Source: Nitrospirillum pindoramense (GTDB lineage Bacteria > Pseudomonadota > Alphaproteobacteria > Azospirillales > Azospirillaceae). From it: a DNA stretch of 64,000 bases. Position numbers and translations under genes: made by a program. The stretch lies in the NCBI RefSeq assembly GCF_007827955.1, contig NZ_VITR01000008.1, positions 62,001 through 126,000 of the forward strand, read 5' to 3'. Under the pieces are notes generated by a model that had not been told where the DNA came from, did no database searches, and saw nothing but the letters and a program-made list of their open reading frames with translations. How positions within the stretch are numbered: the stretch's first letter is position 1; each line of letters starts with the position of its first letter. Below are positions 42,172-49,841 of this stretch, in pieces.

Positions 42172-42813
42172 TCAGCCCAGTTCCAGCATGCTCACCTTCT
42201 GGATGAAGTCCGATGACGTCGACGCGCCCAATTTGCGGAAGGCGCTGCTGCGATGCATCTTCACCGTGATCTCCGCGATACCCAGCTCATGGGCGATCTG
42301 CTTGTTCAAAAGGCCCCGGCCCATGGCTTTCAGCACCTCCACCTCGCGGGGGGTGAGATCCTGGGCCAGACGCCGCAAGTCCGCCAAATGCCGCCGCTGT
42401 ATCCACCGTTCCCGGTCGTAACGGATCGCCTCCCATACCGCGTCCAGCAGGTCCTGTTCGCGGAACGGCTTGGGCAGGAAATTGACCGCCCCCTGTTTCA
42501 TCGCGCGGACGGACATGCGCACGTCGGCGTGGGCGGTGATGAAGACGATGGGCGGTTGCCTGTCTTCCGCCTTCAGCCGCGCCTGAAGCTCCAGTCCGCT
42601 TTGCTCCGGCATGCGGACATCCAGCACCAGGCAGCAAGGACGGTCGTGAATGCCATCGTTGAGAAAGGCGGCGGCGGAATCATAGCTGGCCACATCGGTG
42701 CCGACCGACAGGAACAGGTCGACGAGGGCTTCGCGCAAAAGCGCGTCATCGTCGATCACGACGACCAGGGACTTTGAATGGCTGGGATCTTCCGGGTCGG
42801 GATCATGAGGCAT
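42172..42813 (-). CDS. FixJ-type response regulator (REC + LuxR HTH), paralogue B
   Basis: 213 residues from ATG 42813; a longer frame to 43029 would overlap the divergent GlxA-type gene and its operator. Phospho-Asp D65 (LVLDVRMPE), switch Lys in LPKPFREQDLL, and LuxR helix-turn-helix LTPREVEVLKAMGRGLLNKQIAHELGIAEITVKMH. It is strongly similar to the regulator at 38.4 kb, including identical DNA-recognition residues, so both may bind the same sites. Palindrome site 3 lies 91 bases upstream, in a region shared with the GlxA-type gene. Confidence 0.92.
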   Translation of the reverse strand: MPHDPDPEDPSHSKSLVVVIDDDALLREALVDLFLSVGTDVASYDSAAAFLNDGIHDRPCCLVLDVRMPEQSGLELQARLKAEDRQPPIVFITAHADVRMSVRAMKQGAVNFLPKPFREQDLLDAVWEAIRYDRERWIQRRHLADLRRLAQDLTPREVEVLKAMGRGLLNKQIAHELGIAEITVKMHRSSAFRKLGASTSSDFIQKVSMLELG

Positions 42814-42903
42814 GTGACGATACTCCCCGTCTCGACCGGAGTACGGCGCGTTAACCAATTGGCTGGCGACCCAAGATGCTCCAACTGGGGCGGCACGTGA
42901 CCT

Positions 42904-42917
42904 CATACCTCGGTATG
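42904..42917. promoter_or_regulatory. Palindromic operator candidate CATACC-TC-GGTATG (site 3)
   Basis: The same perfect 6-2-6 palindrome as site 1 at 34124-34137; even the second spacer base and the flanking arms agree. It sits between the divergent FixJ-type regulator and GlxA-type regulator genes, which suggests autoregulation. Confidence 0.55.
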
Positions 42918-43023
42918 GGGCCGCCAAGATGGCGGTAGGATTTAAAACGCGATGGTCGGCGATCACCCTGGTTCCATGCTGCGGAAGACACCGCGGCGGC
43001 ACATGGAACGGGATGGACGCCTG

Positions 43024-43977
43024 ATGCACACGGTGGGCTTAATTCTGGCACCCGGCTTCCAGGTCATGAACCTGGCGGTCGCTGCCGCTTTCGAACAGGC
43101 CAACACGGCGTTGCCGAGGCCGGCCTACAGCGTCTCTTTCCTGTCGGAGGCGGGGGGAGAGATCCCCAGTTCCGTGGGCTTGGCCGTGCGCACGGCCGCC
43201 ATCGGCGACCAATCCTTCGACACCACCTTTTCCATCGGGGCGTTCGCGTATCCGGCGGCATCGCCCACGCCGTCGCGGGGCATGCGATCGTTCCTGCGTC
43301 GGGCCGCCGCGGGCGCCCGGCGGCTGGCGGCACCCTGCACCGGCGCCTTTCTGCTGGCGGAGGCCGGGGTGCTGGACGGTCGGCGCGCCACCACCCATTG
43401 GGCCCATGCCGCCGATCTGCAGAACCGCTATCCCAAGGTCCGGGTGCAGGCCGATCGCATCTTCGTCACCGATGACAATATCTGGACCTCGGCGGGCATG
43501 AGCGCCACCGTGGACCTTGCCCTGGCGCTGATCGAACAGGATCTGGGGCCCGAGATCTGCCAGGCGGTGGCGCGGCACCTGGTCCTGTATCACCGTCGGC
43601 CGGGCGGGCAGCCGCAATTGTCCGCCCTGTTGAACCTACCGGCGACCACCGACCGGATCCAGCGCGTGCTGGCCTACGCCCGGGGCAATCTGGGACGGGA
43701 TCTGTCCGTGGAGGAGCTGGCGGATATCGCCCGGCTGAGCCCCCGGCAGTTCAGTCGGCTGTTCCGCCAGGAAACCGGCCTATCCCCCGGCAAGGCGGTG
43801 GAGGGCCTGCGGCTGGATGCCGCCCGCGCCCTGCTGGCCGACGGCCGGCGCACCCTGGACGACGTGGCTCAGCAGACCGGCTTCACCGACCGCGAACGCA
43901 TGCGGCGCGCCTTCCTGCGCCGCTTCGGGCATGGCCCCCAGGCGGTGCGGCACGTCATCCAGCAGATGGGGGCCTGA
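43024..43977 (+). CDS. GlxA-family transcription regulator (DJ-1/PfpI domain + AraC HTH)
   Basis: About 317 residues from ATG 43024; ATG 43003 and 42952 are alternatives. The N-terminal DJ-1/PfpI-like domain (about 1-175) contains APCTGAFLLAEAGVLDGRRATTHWAHA, with Cys in the nucleophile-elbow position, as in GlxA regulators. The C-terminal AraC helix-turn-helix is LSVEELADIARLSPRQFSRLFRQETGLSPGKAV. Such regulators often respond to small amines or aldehydes. It is divergent from FixJ-type regulator B, sharing palindrome site 3. Confidence 0.9.
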   Translation: MHTVGLILAPGFQVMNLAVAAAFEQANTALPRPAYSVSFLSEAGGEIPSSVGLAVRTAAIGDQSFDTTFSIGAFAYPAASPTPSRGMRSFLRRAAAGARRLAAPCTGAFLLAEAGVLDGRRATTHWAHAADLQNRYPKVRVQADRIFVTDDNIWTSAGMSATVDLALALIEQDLGPEICQAVARHLVLYHRRPGGQPQLSALLNLPATTDRIQRVLAYARGNLGRDLSVEELADIARLSPRQFSRLFRQETGLSPGKAVEGLRLDAARALLADGRRTLDDVAQQTGFTDRERMRRAFLRRFGHGPQAVRHVIQQMGA

Positions 43978-44016
43978 CGGGAGCGCGCCCGCCGGAGGGG
44001 ATGCGCGCCCGTCAGG
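43973..44016. terminator. Bidirectional terminator hairpin between GlxA-type and SDR genes
   Basis: Nine-base arms CCTGACGGG (43973-43981) and CCCGTCAGG (44008-44016), with further GC-rich pairing inside. The left arm overlaps the GlxA-type stop codon, and the right arm lies 6 bases before the converging SDR stop codon. Confidence 0.55.
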
Positions 44017-44022
44017 ACCGGA

Positions 44023-44781
44023 TCAGACCGGGATGGGATTGGCGATCAGCGCGGCGTTGAAATCGGTCACCAGCTGATGCTCACCGGAGCCCGGGTTGTT
44101 GCGGAAGCCGCGGGCCGCCTCGACCACCACCTCTTCCGCATCGGTCGCCAGGCCGGCCATGGTCTGGTCGATGAAGGCGTCCAGCGGCATGGCGCGCGGA
44201 TCGTCGCTCTTCTTGATCAGGTCGGTGTTGACCCAGGGCGGCGCGATTTCCTGCACCCGTACCGACGTCTCCCGCAGCATGAAGCGCTGCGACAGGGTGT
44301 AGGAATGCAGGGCCGCCTTGCTGGCCGAATAGACGGCGGTCACGGCCAGCGGCACATAGGCCAGGACCGACGTGTTGTTGATGATGGTGGCCTGCGGCTG
44401 GCGCTTCAGATGCTCGATGAGGGCCGAGGTCATGCGGATCGGGCCCAGCAGGTTGGTGGTCAGGATGGCCTGGCTGACGGTGTCGTCCACCACCCCGCTG
44501 GCATCGTCGAAGGGCATGATGCCGGCGTTGTTCACCAGGACGTTCAGCGTGGGGTAATCGCGGATCAGGGTTTCGGCGGTCTGGGCGATGCTGGCCGGGT
44601 CGGTGATGTCCATCTGGACCGCCTCCATGCCGGGGTTGGCCGCCACGACCTCATCCAGCAGGGCCTGCCGGCGCCCGGCGATGATCACCTTGTTGCCCAG
44701 GGCGTGGAAGCGTTCGGCCAAGCCGCGGCCGATGCCGGAGGTGGCGCCGGTGATGAAGATGGTGTTGCCGGTCATCTGCAT
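44023..44781 (-). CDS. Short-chain dehydrogenase/reductase (DltE-like)
   Basis: 252 residues, a classical SDR. The cofactor motif is TGATSGIG (about 11-18); GRR after the second strand favours NADP. NNAG and a catalytic Ser-Tyr-Lys are seen (NTSVLAYV, then VYSASKAAL). It resembles the DltE/YdfG-type oxidoreductases; the substrate is unknown. It lies 150 bases downstream of the mutarotase gene on the same strand, but the perfect inverted repeat between them suggests separate control. A role in the glycan pathway is therefore not assumed. Confidence 0.88.
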   Translation of the reverse strand: MQMTGNTIFITGATSGIGRGLAERFHALGNKVIIAGRRQALLDEVVAANPGMEAVQMDITDPASIAQTAETLIRDYPTLNVLVNNAGIMPFDDASGVVDDTVSQAILTTNLLGPIRMTSALIEHLKRQPQATIINNTSVLAYVPLAVTAVYSASKAALHSYTLSQRFMLRETSVRVQEIAPPWVNTDLIKKSDDPRAMPLDAFIDQTMAGLATDAEEVVVEAARGFRNNPGSGEHQLVTDFNAALIANPIPV

Positions 44782-44873
44782 GATGGAAAACTCCGAGGGG
44801 TAGTGACGGGGCCCTGCCCCGTCCCGCGCCGGTTGGCGTGACAGGTCCCTTTTTACCCCTCGGCCCTCATGGC

Positions 44874-44909
44874 CTGAATGTCATATATGCCACGAAAACG
44901 GACATTCAG
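44874..44909. promoter_or_regulatory. Inverted repeat CTGAATGTC-N18-GACATTCAG
   Basis: Perfect 9-base arms (44874-44882 and 44901-44909) with an 18-base AT-rich spacer, about 93 bases before the SDR start and 23 bases beyond the mutarotase stop. It is too widely spaced for a simple hairpin terminator; more likely it is an operator for the SDR gene. Confidence 0.45.
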
Positions 44910-44931
44910 TTCGGCGTCCCCAATGGCACCG

Positions 44932-45300
44932 TCAGATTTCGGCATCCTCCCCCGTCGTCTGGTCGCCCAGGCTGAAAATCTTCTCCGCCGGCACCCACTT
45001 CTCCCCGTCCCGCGCCCAGGGCAAGGGGCGCTGGAAGGTGTTCATCAGGGTTTCCCAGGCCTGCACGTCTGGATCGGCGGCGTCCGCCGCGGCCTTGGCC
45101 TCGGGATCATAGTCGTCCGATACCTCAACGATCATGGCCAGCCGATCACCGCAGAGATGGATTTCCATGTCCAGGATGCCGGCCTGGCGTATGGACCGCA
45201 CCACCGCCGGCGGCACCTTGCCCGGTGCGTGCCATTGGCGGTAACGCTCGATCAGGGCTGGGTCGGACTTCAGGTCCAGCATCAGGACATGGCGGGGCAT
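44932..45300 (-). CDS. L-rhamnose/L-fucose mutarotase family protein (RhaM-like)
   Basis: 122 residues, a dimeric alpha-beta barrel family with the RhaM pattern: an N-terminal strand, YRQWHAPGKVPPAVVRSIRQAGILDMEIHLCGDRLAMIVEV, and a C-terminal PLPWARDGEKWVPAEKIFSL. RhaM-family enzymes interconvert alpha and beta anomers of 6-deoxy sugars. No rhamnosidase is present, whereas a GH29 fucosidase is, so L-fucose is the likelier substrate. It is the last gene of the glycan locus, 21 bases after the GH92 gene, and has no signal peptide (cytoplasmic). Confidence 0.88.
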   Translation of the reverse strand: MPRHVLMLDLKSDPALIERYRQWHAPGKVPPAVVRSIRQAGILDMEIHLCGDRLAMIVEVSDDYDPEAKAAADAADPDVQAWETLMNTFQRPLPWARDGEKWVPAEKIFSLGDQTTGEDAEI

Positions 45301-45321
45301 CGCGGTCTTCCCTGCAGGAGA

Positions 45322-47661
45322 TCACATCTTCACGGGCGTGAAGGACGGCGGCCGGTCGGCGGGGTCGGCGCCGAACCGGGGGTTGGGCTTGGCCCCCATC
45401 TGGAAGGTCAGGCGCCCGCCGGCGGCCAGGCTGGCATGGCTGATCCAGCTCTTGGTGTAGGCGGCGCCGTTCCAGGAAACCGACTGGATGTAGGGGCTGT
45501 CCGCGCCGTTGCCGGGCGCCTCCACCACCAGCCGGCGGCCCGGTCCCACCACCACCTCCGCCCGCCGGAACAGGGGGGAACCGAAAACATAGATGGGGGT
45601 GACCGGGTCGACGGCGTACAGGCCCAGGGCGCTCATGAGGTACCAGGCGCTCATCTGGCCGCAATCCTCATTGCCGGCCAGACCGTCCGGCTTGTCCTGG
45701 TGCATGGTGCGCAACAGTATGCGGACGCGCGCCTGGGTCTTATGATGCGCGCCGGCATAGGCGTAGAGATAGGCCACGTGGTGGCTGGGCTCATTGCCAT
45801 GGGCATACTGGCCCACCAGGCCGGCGATATCGGGCGGCGCGTCCGCCGGCATTTCGGAACTGGTGGTGAACAGCTCATCCAGCTTGCGCTCGAACGCCTC
45901 CGGCCCGCCGAACAGGCCCATGTAGCCGTAAAGGTCGTGCTGGTTCAGGAAGGTCGCCTGCCAGGCGTTGCTTTCCGTGAAATCCCGCCACTTCTTCATA
46001 TGGCCCATGGCGCGCGGGTCGAAGGGTTCGATCCACTTGCCGGCGCTGTCGCGGGCGCGAACGAAGGTCAGCGCCGGATCGAAGACATGGCGGTAATTGC
46101 GGGAGCGGTCGACCAGCGCGCGGGCGTCGTCGCGGGCGCCGGCACCCGCCGCCAGATGGGCCATGGCCCAGTCGTCATAGGCGTATTCCAGCGTGCGGCT
46201 GACCGCCTCGTCCACCGTGTCGCTGGGGATGTAGCCCAGGCGCCGGTATTCGCCCATGCCAAGGGTGGTGTCCTCGAAGGCGCGCTTGCGGAACACCGGC
46301 CAGGCGGCCTTGTAGTCGATGCCCTTGAAGCCCTTGGCCTGCGCTTCCGCCAGCACGACGGCGGAATGCCAGCCGATCATGCAGCCCGTCTCCCGGCCCT
46401 GCAGCGGCCAGACGGGCGGGCCGGCCGGGCTTTCCACCGCCATGCGCACCAGCCCGTCCACCAGGTCGGGCACGCGCTCCGGCTGCACCAGGGTGAAAAG
46501 GGGATGCAGGGCTCGGTAGGTGTCCCACAGCGAATAGGTGGAATAGGTGTGGCGCCCCGCCGGCATCTGATGCACGGCGTCGTCCATGCCGCGATAGCGC
46601 CCGTCCACGTCGCTGAACAGGGTGGGCGCCAGCAGGGCGTGATACAGGGCGGAATAGAAGATGCGGCGGTCGACATCGCTGTCGGCGTCGATGCGGATGC
46701 GGGACAGTTCCGCTTGCCAGGCGTCGCGGGCGGCACCGCGCACGCGGTCGAAATCCCAACCGGGGAGATCTGCCTGCAGGTTGCGCAGCGCGCCGTCCAC
46801 ATCCACCGCCGACAGGCCGACCTTGACCAGCAGAGGGCCCTTGGCGGCGTCGGCGATGTGCAGCGCGCACTTAAGGTTGGTGCCGGCGGCCTGGTCGCCC
46901 GCCACCGGCTGGTCGTCGGAATAGAGCTGCGCCGTGGTGAAGGGGCGCGACAGCTTCAGGGCGAAGTAAATGTGGCGCCCGTCCGCCCACTGGTGCACCC
47001 GCCGGCCGCCGACCAGGGTGTCGTTGCCCACCAGCTTCAGGCTGGCGTCGGTCACCCGGGTGGGCACACCGTGCTTGTCCTGCATGCCGTGGTGGAAGTC
47101 GATCAGCAGGTGCGCGCCGTCGCCGGTGGCCCCCGCCGGGAAGGTGTAGCGGTGCAGGCCGGCGCGGGCCGTAGCCGTCAGTTCGGCCGCGATACCGCTG
47201 TCCTTCAGCCGCACGCGGTAATAGCCCGGGGTGGCCTGTTCGTCGGCATGGTCGAAGCGGGCGCGATAGCCGCCCTCGGGGGCTTCAAGGCTGCCTGGCT
47301 GCAGCACCACGGGGCCAACCCGGGGCACCACCAGCACGTCCAGCATGTCGCCCACGCCGGTGCCGCTGAGATGGGTGTGGGAGAAGCCCATCAGGGTGCG
47401 GTCGTCCTGGTGATAGCCGGAGCATGAATCCCAGCGGCCATTGTCCGTGTCTGGGCTCAACTGCACCATGCCGAAGGGCACGGTGGCGCCGGGGTAGGTG
47501 TGGCCATGCCCGCCCGTCCCGATGAAGGGATCGACCCAGCGGGTGAGGTCTTCCCTCTCCCCCGCCCCTTCCCTGGCCCAGGCCGCCGCCACCGGCAGCC
47601 CACTTCCGCCCAGCAAGGCCAGGCCGGCGGTGCCCCCCAGCAACGTCCGACGTGTCAGCAT
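45322..47661 (-). CDS. GH92 alpha-mannosidase, exported (Tat)
   Basis: About 779 residues from ATG 47661, which has AAGGAG 6 bases upstream; upstream ATGs lack this. The Tat signal is LTRRTLLGGTAGLALLGG. GH92 hallmarks: WVDPFIGTGGHGHTYPGA near the N-terminus, GFSHTHLSGTG, the SLWDTYRALHPLF barrel motif and GNEDCGQMSAWYLMSALGLY near the C-terminus, which carries catalytic-site acids. GH92 enzymes are calcium-dependent exo-alpha-mannosidases (1,2-, 1,3-, 1,4- or 1,6-linked). Here it would trim alpha-mannose from N-glycans in the periplasm. It is 269 bases downstream of the GH35 gene, so it may have its own promoter. Confidence 0.93.
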   Translation of the reverse strand: MLTRRTLLGGTAGLALLGGSGLPVAAAWAREGAGEREDLTRWVDPFIGTGGHGHTYPGATVPFGMVQLSPDTDNGRWDSCSGYHQDDRTLMGFSHTHLSGTGVGDMLDVLVVPRVGPVVLQPGSLEAPEGGYRARFDHADEQATPGYYRVRLKDSGIAAELTATARAGLHRYTFPAGATGDGAHLLIDFHHGMQDKHGVPTRVTDASLKLVGNDTLVGGRRVHQWADGRHIYFALKLSRPFTTAQLYSDDQPVAGDQAAGTNLKCALHIADAAKGPLLVKVGLSAVDVDGALRNLQADLPGWDFDRVRGAARDAWQAELSRIRIDADSDVDRRIFYSALYHALLAPTLFSDVDGRYRGMDDAVHQMPAGRHTYSTYSLWDTYRALHPLFTLVQPERVPDLVDGLVRMAVESPAGPPVWPLQGRETGCMIGWHSAVVLAEAQAKGFKGIDYKAAWPVFRKRAFEDTTLGMGEYRRLGYIPSDTVDEAVSRTLEYAYDDWAMAHLAAGAGARDDARALVDRSRNYRHVFDPALTFVRARDSAGKWIEPFDPRAMGHMKKWRDFTESNAWQATFLNQHDLYGYMGLFGGPEAFERKLDELFTTSSEMPADAPPDIAGLVGQYAHGNEPSHHVAYLYAYAGAHHKTQARVRILLRTMHQDKPDGLAGNEDCGQMSAWYLMSALGLYAVDPVTPIYVFGSPLFRRAEVVVGPGRRLVVEAPGNGADSPYIQSVSWNGAAYTKSWISHASLAAGGRLTFQMGAKPNPRFGADPADRPPSFTPVKM

Positions 47662-47794
47662 GTTCTTCTCCTTCCCCATCGCGTCCCCGCCTGCTGGCGG
47701 GGCGCCCACGATGCCGCCGTCCCTTGTGGAAACCGGCGGGTTCATACCTACGGCATTTGATCGTGACCGCTCAAATGCCCCTCAATTGCCGGGC

Positions 47795-47810
47795 GGCCAC
47801 ATCCGTGGCC
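47795..47810. other. Hairpin GGCCAC-ATCC-GTGGCC in the GH35-GH92 gap
   Basis: A 6-base stem with a 4-base loop in the only sizeable gap of the glycosidase series (47662-47930), 134 bases before the GH92 start. An mRNA processing or attenuation role is possible. A second inverted repeat GATGTC-N8-GACATC (47912-47931) overlaps the GH35 stop codon. Confidence 0.35.
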
Positions 47811-47930
47811 TTGGCTTCCTCGCTGCGCGCCCTTTACACTAACTGGGCGGTGCTCGCTCCGGCGCCCGCAGCCGCGGGCTACAGCGGCACGAGTCGTAAT
47901 CTCGCGCCGCTGATGTCAGTGTGCGGACAT

Positions 47931-49826
47931 CTATTCCTTGACCTGTCCGGGCAGGTCCCAAATCTGCGCCCGGCCGCCGGCCAGGCTGGTGTCCAGGACC
48001 GGATGCAGGTCGAAAACGATGACCTCGTTCACCCCGACCTTTAGAAAGCTTTCCGGCACGAACAGGGTGCGCTGCGGCCCGACCGACCAATGGCGGCCGA
48101 GATTGTGGCCGTTCACCCAGGCGTAGCCTTTGCCCCAGCCGCGCATGTCCAGAAAGGTGTAGCCGGCCTCCTTGAGCTCGAACGTGCCGCGGTGAAAGGC
48201 GGGGCCATCGGCCATGCCGGCCTGGAACGTCAGGCCGGCCAAGTCGTCCAGCGGCAGGCCCTCATGGGTCCAGCCCTGCAAGGGCTGGCCGTCCAGTGTC
48301 ACCCCGCCGATGAGGCCTTTCTGGTCCCGCCCAATGCGCTCGCCGTAATTGACGTGGCCCATGGTGTCGACCAGGATCTCCAGGCTGTCCCCGGCCTGGG
48401 CGGACAGGACGATTTCCCGTTCGTTCAGGCGCCGGTCCAGCACGCTGACGCGGCGCCCGTTGACCGACACCACAGCGTAATCGCGGACCTCGCCGATGCG
48501 CAGCGTGCCTTTGGCGGCCTTGGTGAAGCGATGGCGATAGCGCATGAGGCCATGGCTTTGGCCCAGCGATTCCAGTGTCCGGGGGGCCGGCGCCGCCACC
48601 GGCTTGCCGAACAGGGGCGTGAGCGCCGCCGTCTCGGTCAACCGGAAGCGGGGAATTTCCAGGGCCTTTTGTGGCGTTGGCAGGGGGGCGAACCGCTCCG
48701 CCGGCAGGTAGCGCTTCATCACCTCCAGCACCGCGCTGAACTTCGGCGTGGGGCGCCCCGCCTCATCGAACAGGGCGTCATAGTCGTAGCTGGAGATGTC
48801 GGGCTGATAGGTTTCGGTCTTGCGATCGAAGTTGGCGCCGGCATCGAACCCGAACGACGTTCCGCCATGCGCCATGTAGAAGCTGACCGAGATCTGGCGG
48901 TCCAGCATCCATTTCAGGCTGTCGAGCAAGGGCGGCGCCGGCATCGCGGAATGCACCTCGCCGAAATGATCGAACCATCCACCCCACAGTTCGGTGCAGA
49001 TGCGGGGCCCGGACGGCTTGAACGCGGCGTAGCGCTTGAACTCCTCCTCCGCCTTGTCCGTGGTGCCGAAATTGATGCCGTTGATCAGTGACGGCAGGGC
49101 GCCCTTCTCGATGACCGACGCGCCGTCCACGGTGTACAGCGCGCCGTCGAAGCCCGCCGCCCGGATCTGATCGCGCACGGCTTCCATATAGCTGTGGTCC
49201 TGCCCGAAGGAGCCGTACTCATTCTCCACCTGGGTCATCAGGACCGGTCCGCCCTTGTCGATCTCCAGATGGGCGACCTCCTGCCCCAGCCGCTTCAGCC
49301 AGCGGCCGGACAAGTTCATATAGGTGGGATCCAGCGACCGCGCCTTGACGCTTTCGTCCGCGAAAACCCAGGCCGGCAGCGCGCCGCCGTCCCATTCCGC
49401 GCAGGCGTAGGGCCCGACGCGCAGCAGGACGTGCAGGCCCTCTTCCTGCGCCAGGGCCAGCCAGGCGGACAGATCCAGGTTGCCGGTGAAGTCATACTGG
49501 CCCGGCACCTTTTCATGGGCGTTCCAGAAGACATAGGCGCTGAGCGTGTTCAGCCCCAGGCTCTTCAGCTTGCGCAGGCGGTCGCGCCAATCCGCACGGG
49601 CGATGCGGGGGTAGTGCAACTCCCCGGCCAGGATTTGCAGGGGCTGGCCGTCCAGCAGGAAGTGGTCGCCGTTGGTGGTGAACCGGCTGGTGCCAGCCCG
49701 CGCGGCGGTGAAGGGTGCCATGGCGCCGGCGGTGAGGCCGGCGGCGCCGGCCAGGAAGGTTCTGCGGGGGATCATGGCTGTCCGGTTCGTGAGGTCCTGG
49801 GGCGGGGCCGTGTCAGGCGTTGGCAT
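47931..49826 (-). CDS. GH35 beta-galactosidase, exported (Tat)
   Basis: Up to 631 residues. ATG 49826 has AGGA 5 bases upstream and lies 15 bases after the GH125 stop; ATG 49775 (MIPRRTFLAG) is an alternative giving a shorter Tat signal. GH35 motifs are clear: GELHYPRIARADWRDRL, PYACAEWDGGALPAWV, acid/base Glu in MTQVENEYGSFGQD and nucleophile Glu in ICTELWGGWFDHFGE. C-terminal jelly-roll domains follow. It removes terminal beta-galactose. On plant N-glycans this would be the beta-1,3-Gal of Lewis-a antennae (inference). Confidence 0.92.
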   Translation of the reverse strand: MPTPDTAPPQDLTNRTAMIPRRTFLAGAAGLTAGAMAPFTAARAGTSRFTTNGDHFLLDGQPLQILAGELHYPRIARADWRDRLRKLKSLGLNTLSAYVFWNAHEKVPGQYDFTGNLDLSAWLALAQEEGLHVLLRVGPYACAEWDGGALPAWVFADESVKARSLDPTYMNLSGRWLKRLGQEVAHLEIDKGGPVLMTQVENEYGSFGQDHSYMEAVRDQIRAAGFDGALYTVDGASVIEKGALPSLINGINFGTTDKAEEEFKRYAAFKPSGPRICTELWGGWFDHFGEVHSAMPAPPLLDSLKWMLDRQISVSFYMAHGGTSFGFDAGANFDRKTETYQPDISSYDYDALFDEAGRPTPKFSAVLEVMKRYLPAERFAPLPTPQKALEIPRFRLTETAALTPLFGKPVAAPAPRTLESLGQSHGLMRYRHRFTKAAKGTLRIGEVRDYAVVSVNGRRVSVLDRRLNEREIVLSAQAGDSLEILVDTMGHVNYGERIGRDQKGLIGGVTLDGQPLQGWTHEGLPLDDLAGLTFQAGMADGPAFHRGTFELKEAGYTFLDMRGWGKGYAWVNGHNLGRHWSVGPQRTLFVPESFLKVGVNEVIVFDLHPVLDTSLAGGRAQIWDLPGQVKE

Positions 49827-49841
49827 GCGTGTCCTACCGGC

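Noticed and set aside
44023-44781. SDR as an L-fucose dehydrogenase belonging to the glycan locus
   Set aside because: The sequence looks DltE-like rather than fucose-dehydrogenase-like, and the 150-base gap with its own inverted repeat argues for separate control.
44878-47427. An 849-codon plus-strand frame
   Set aside because: It is antisense to the GH92 and mutarotase genes, which have clear family motifs; the translation is low-complexity with no recognisable fold.
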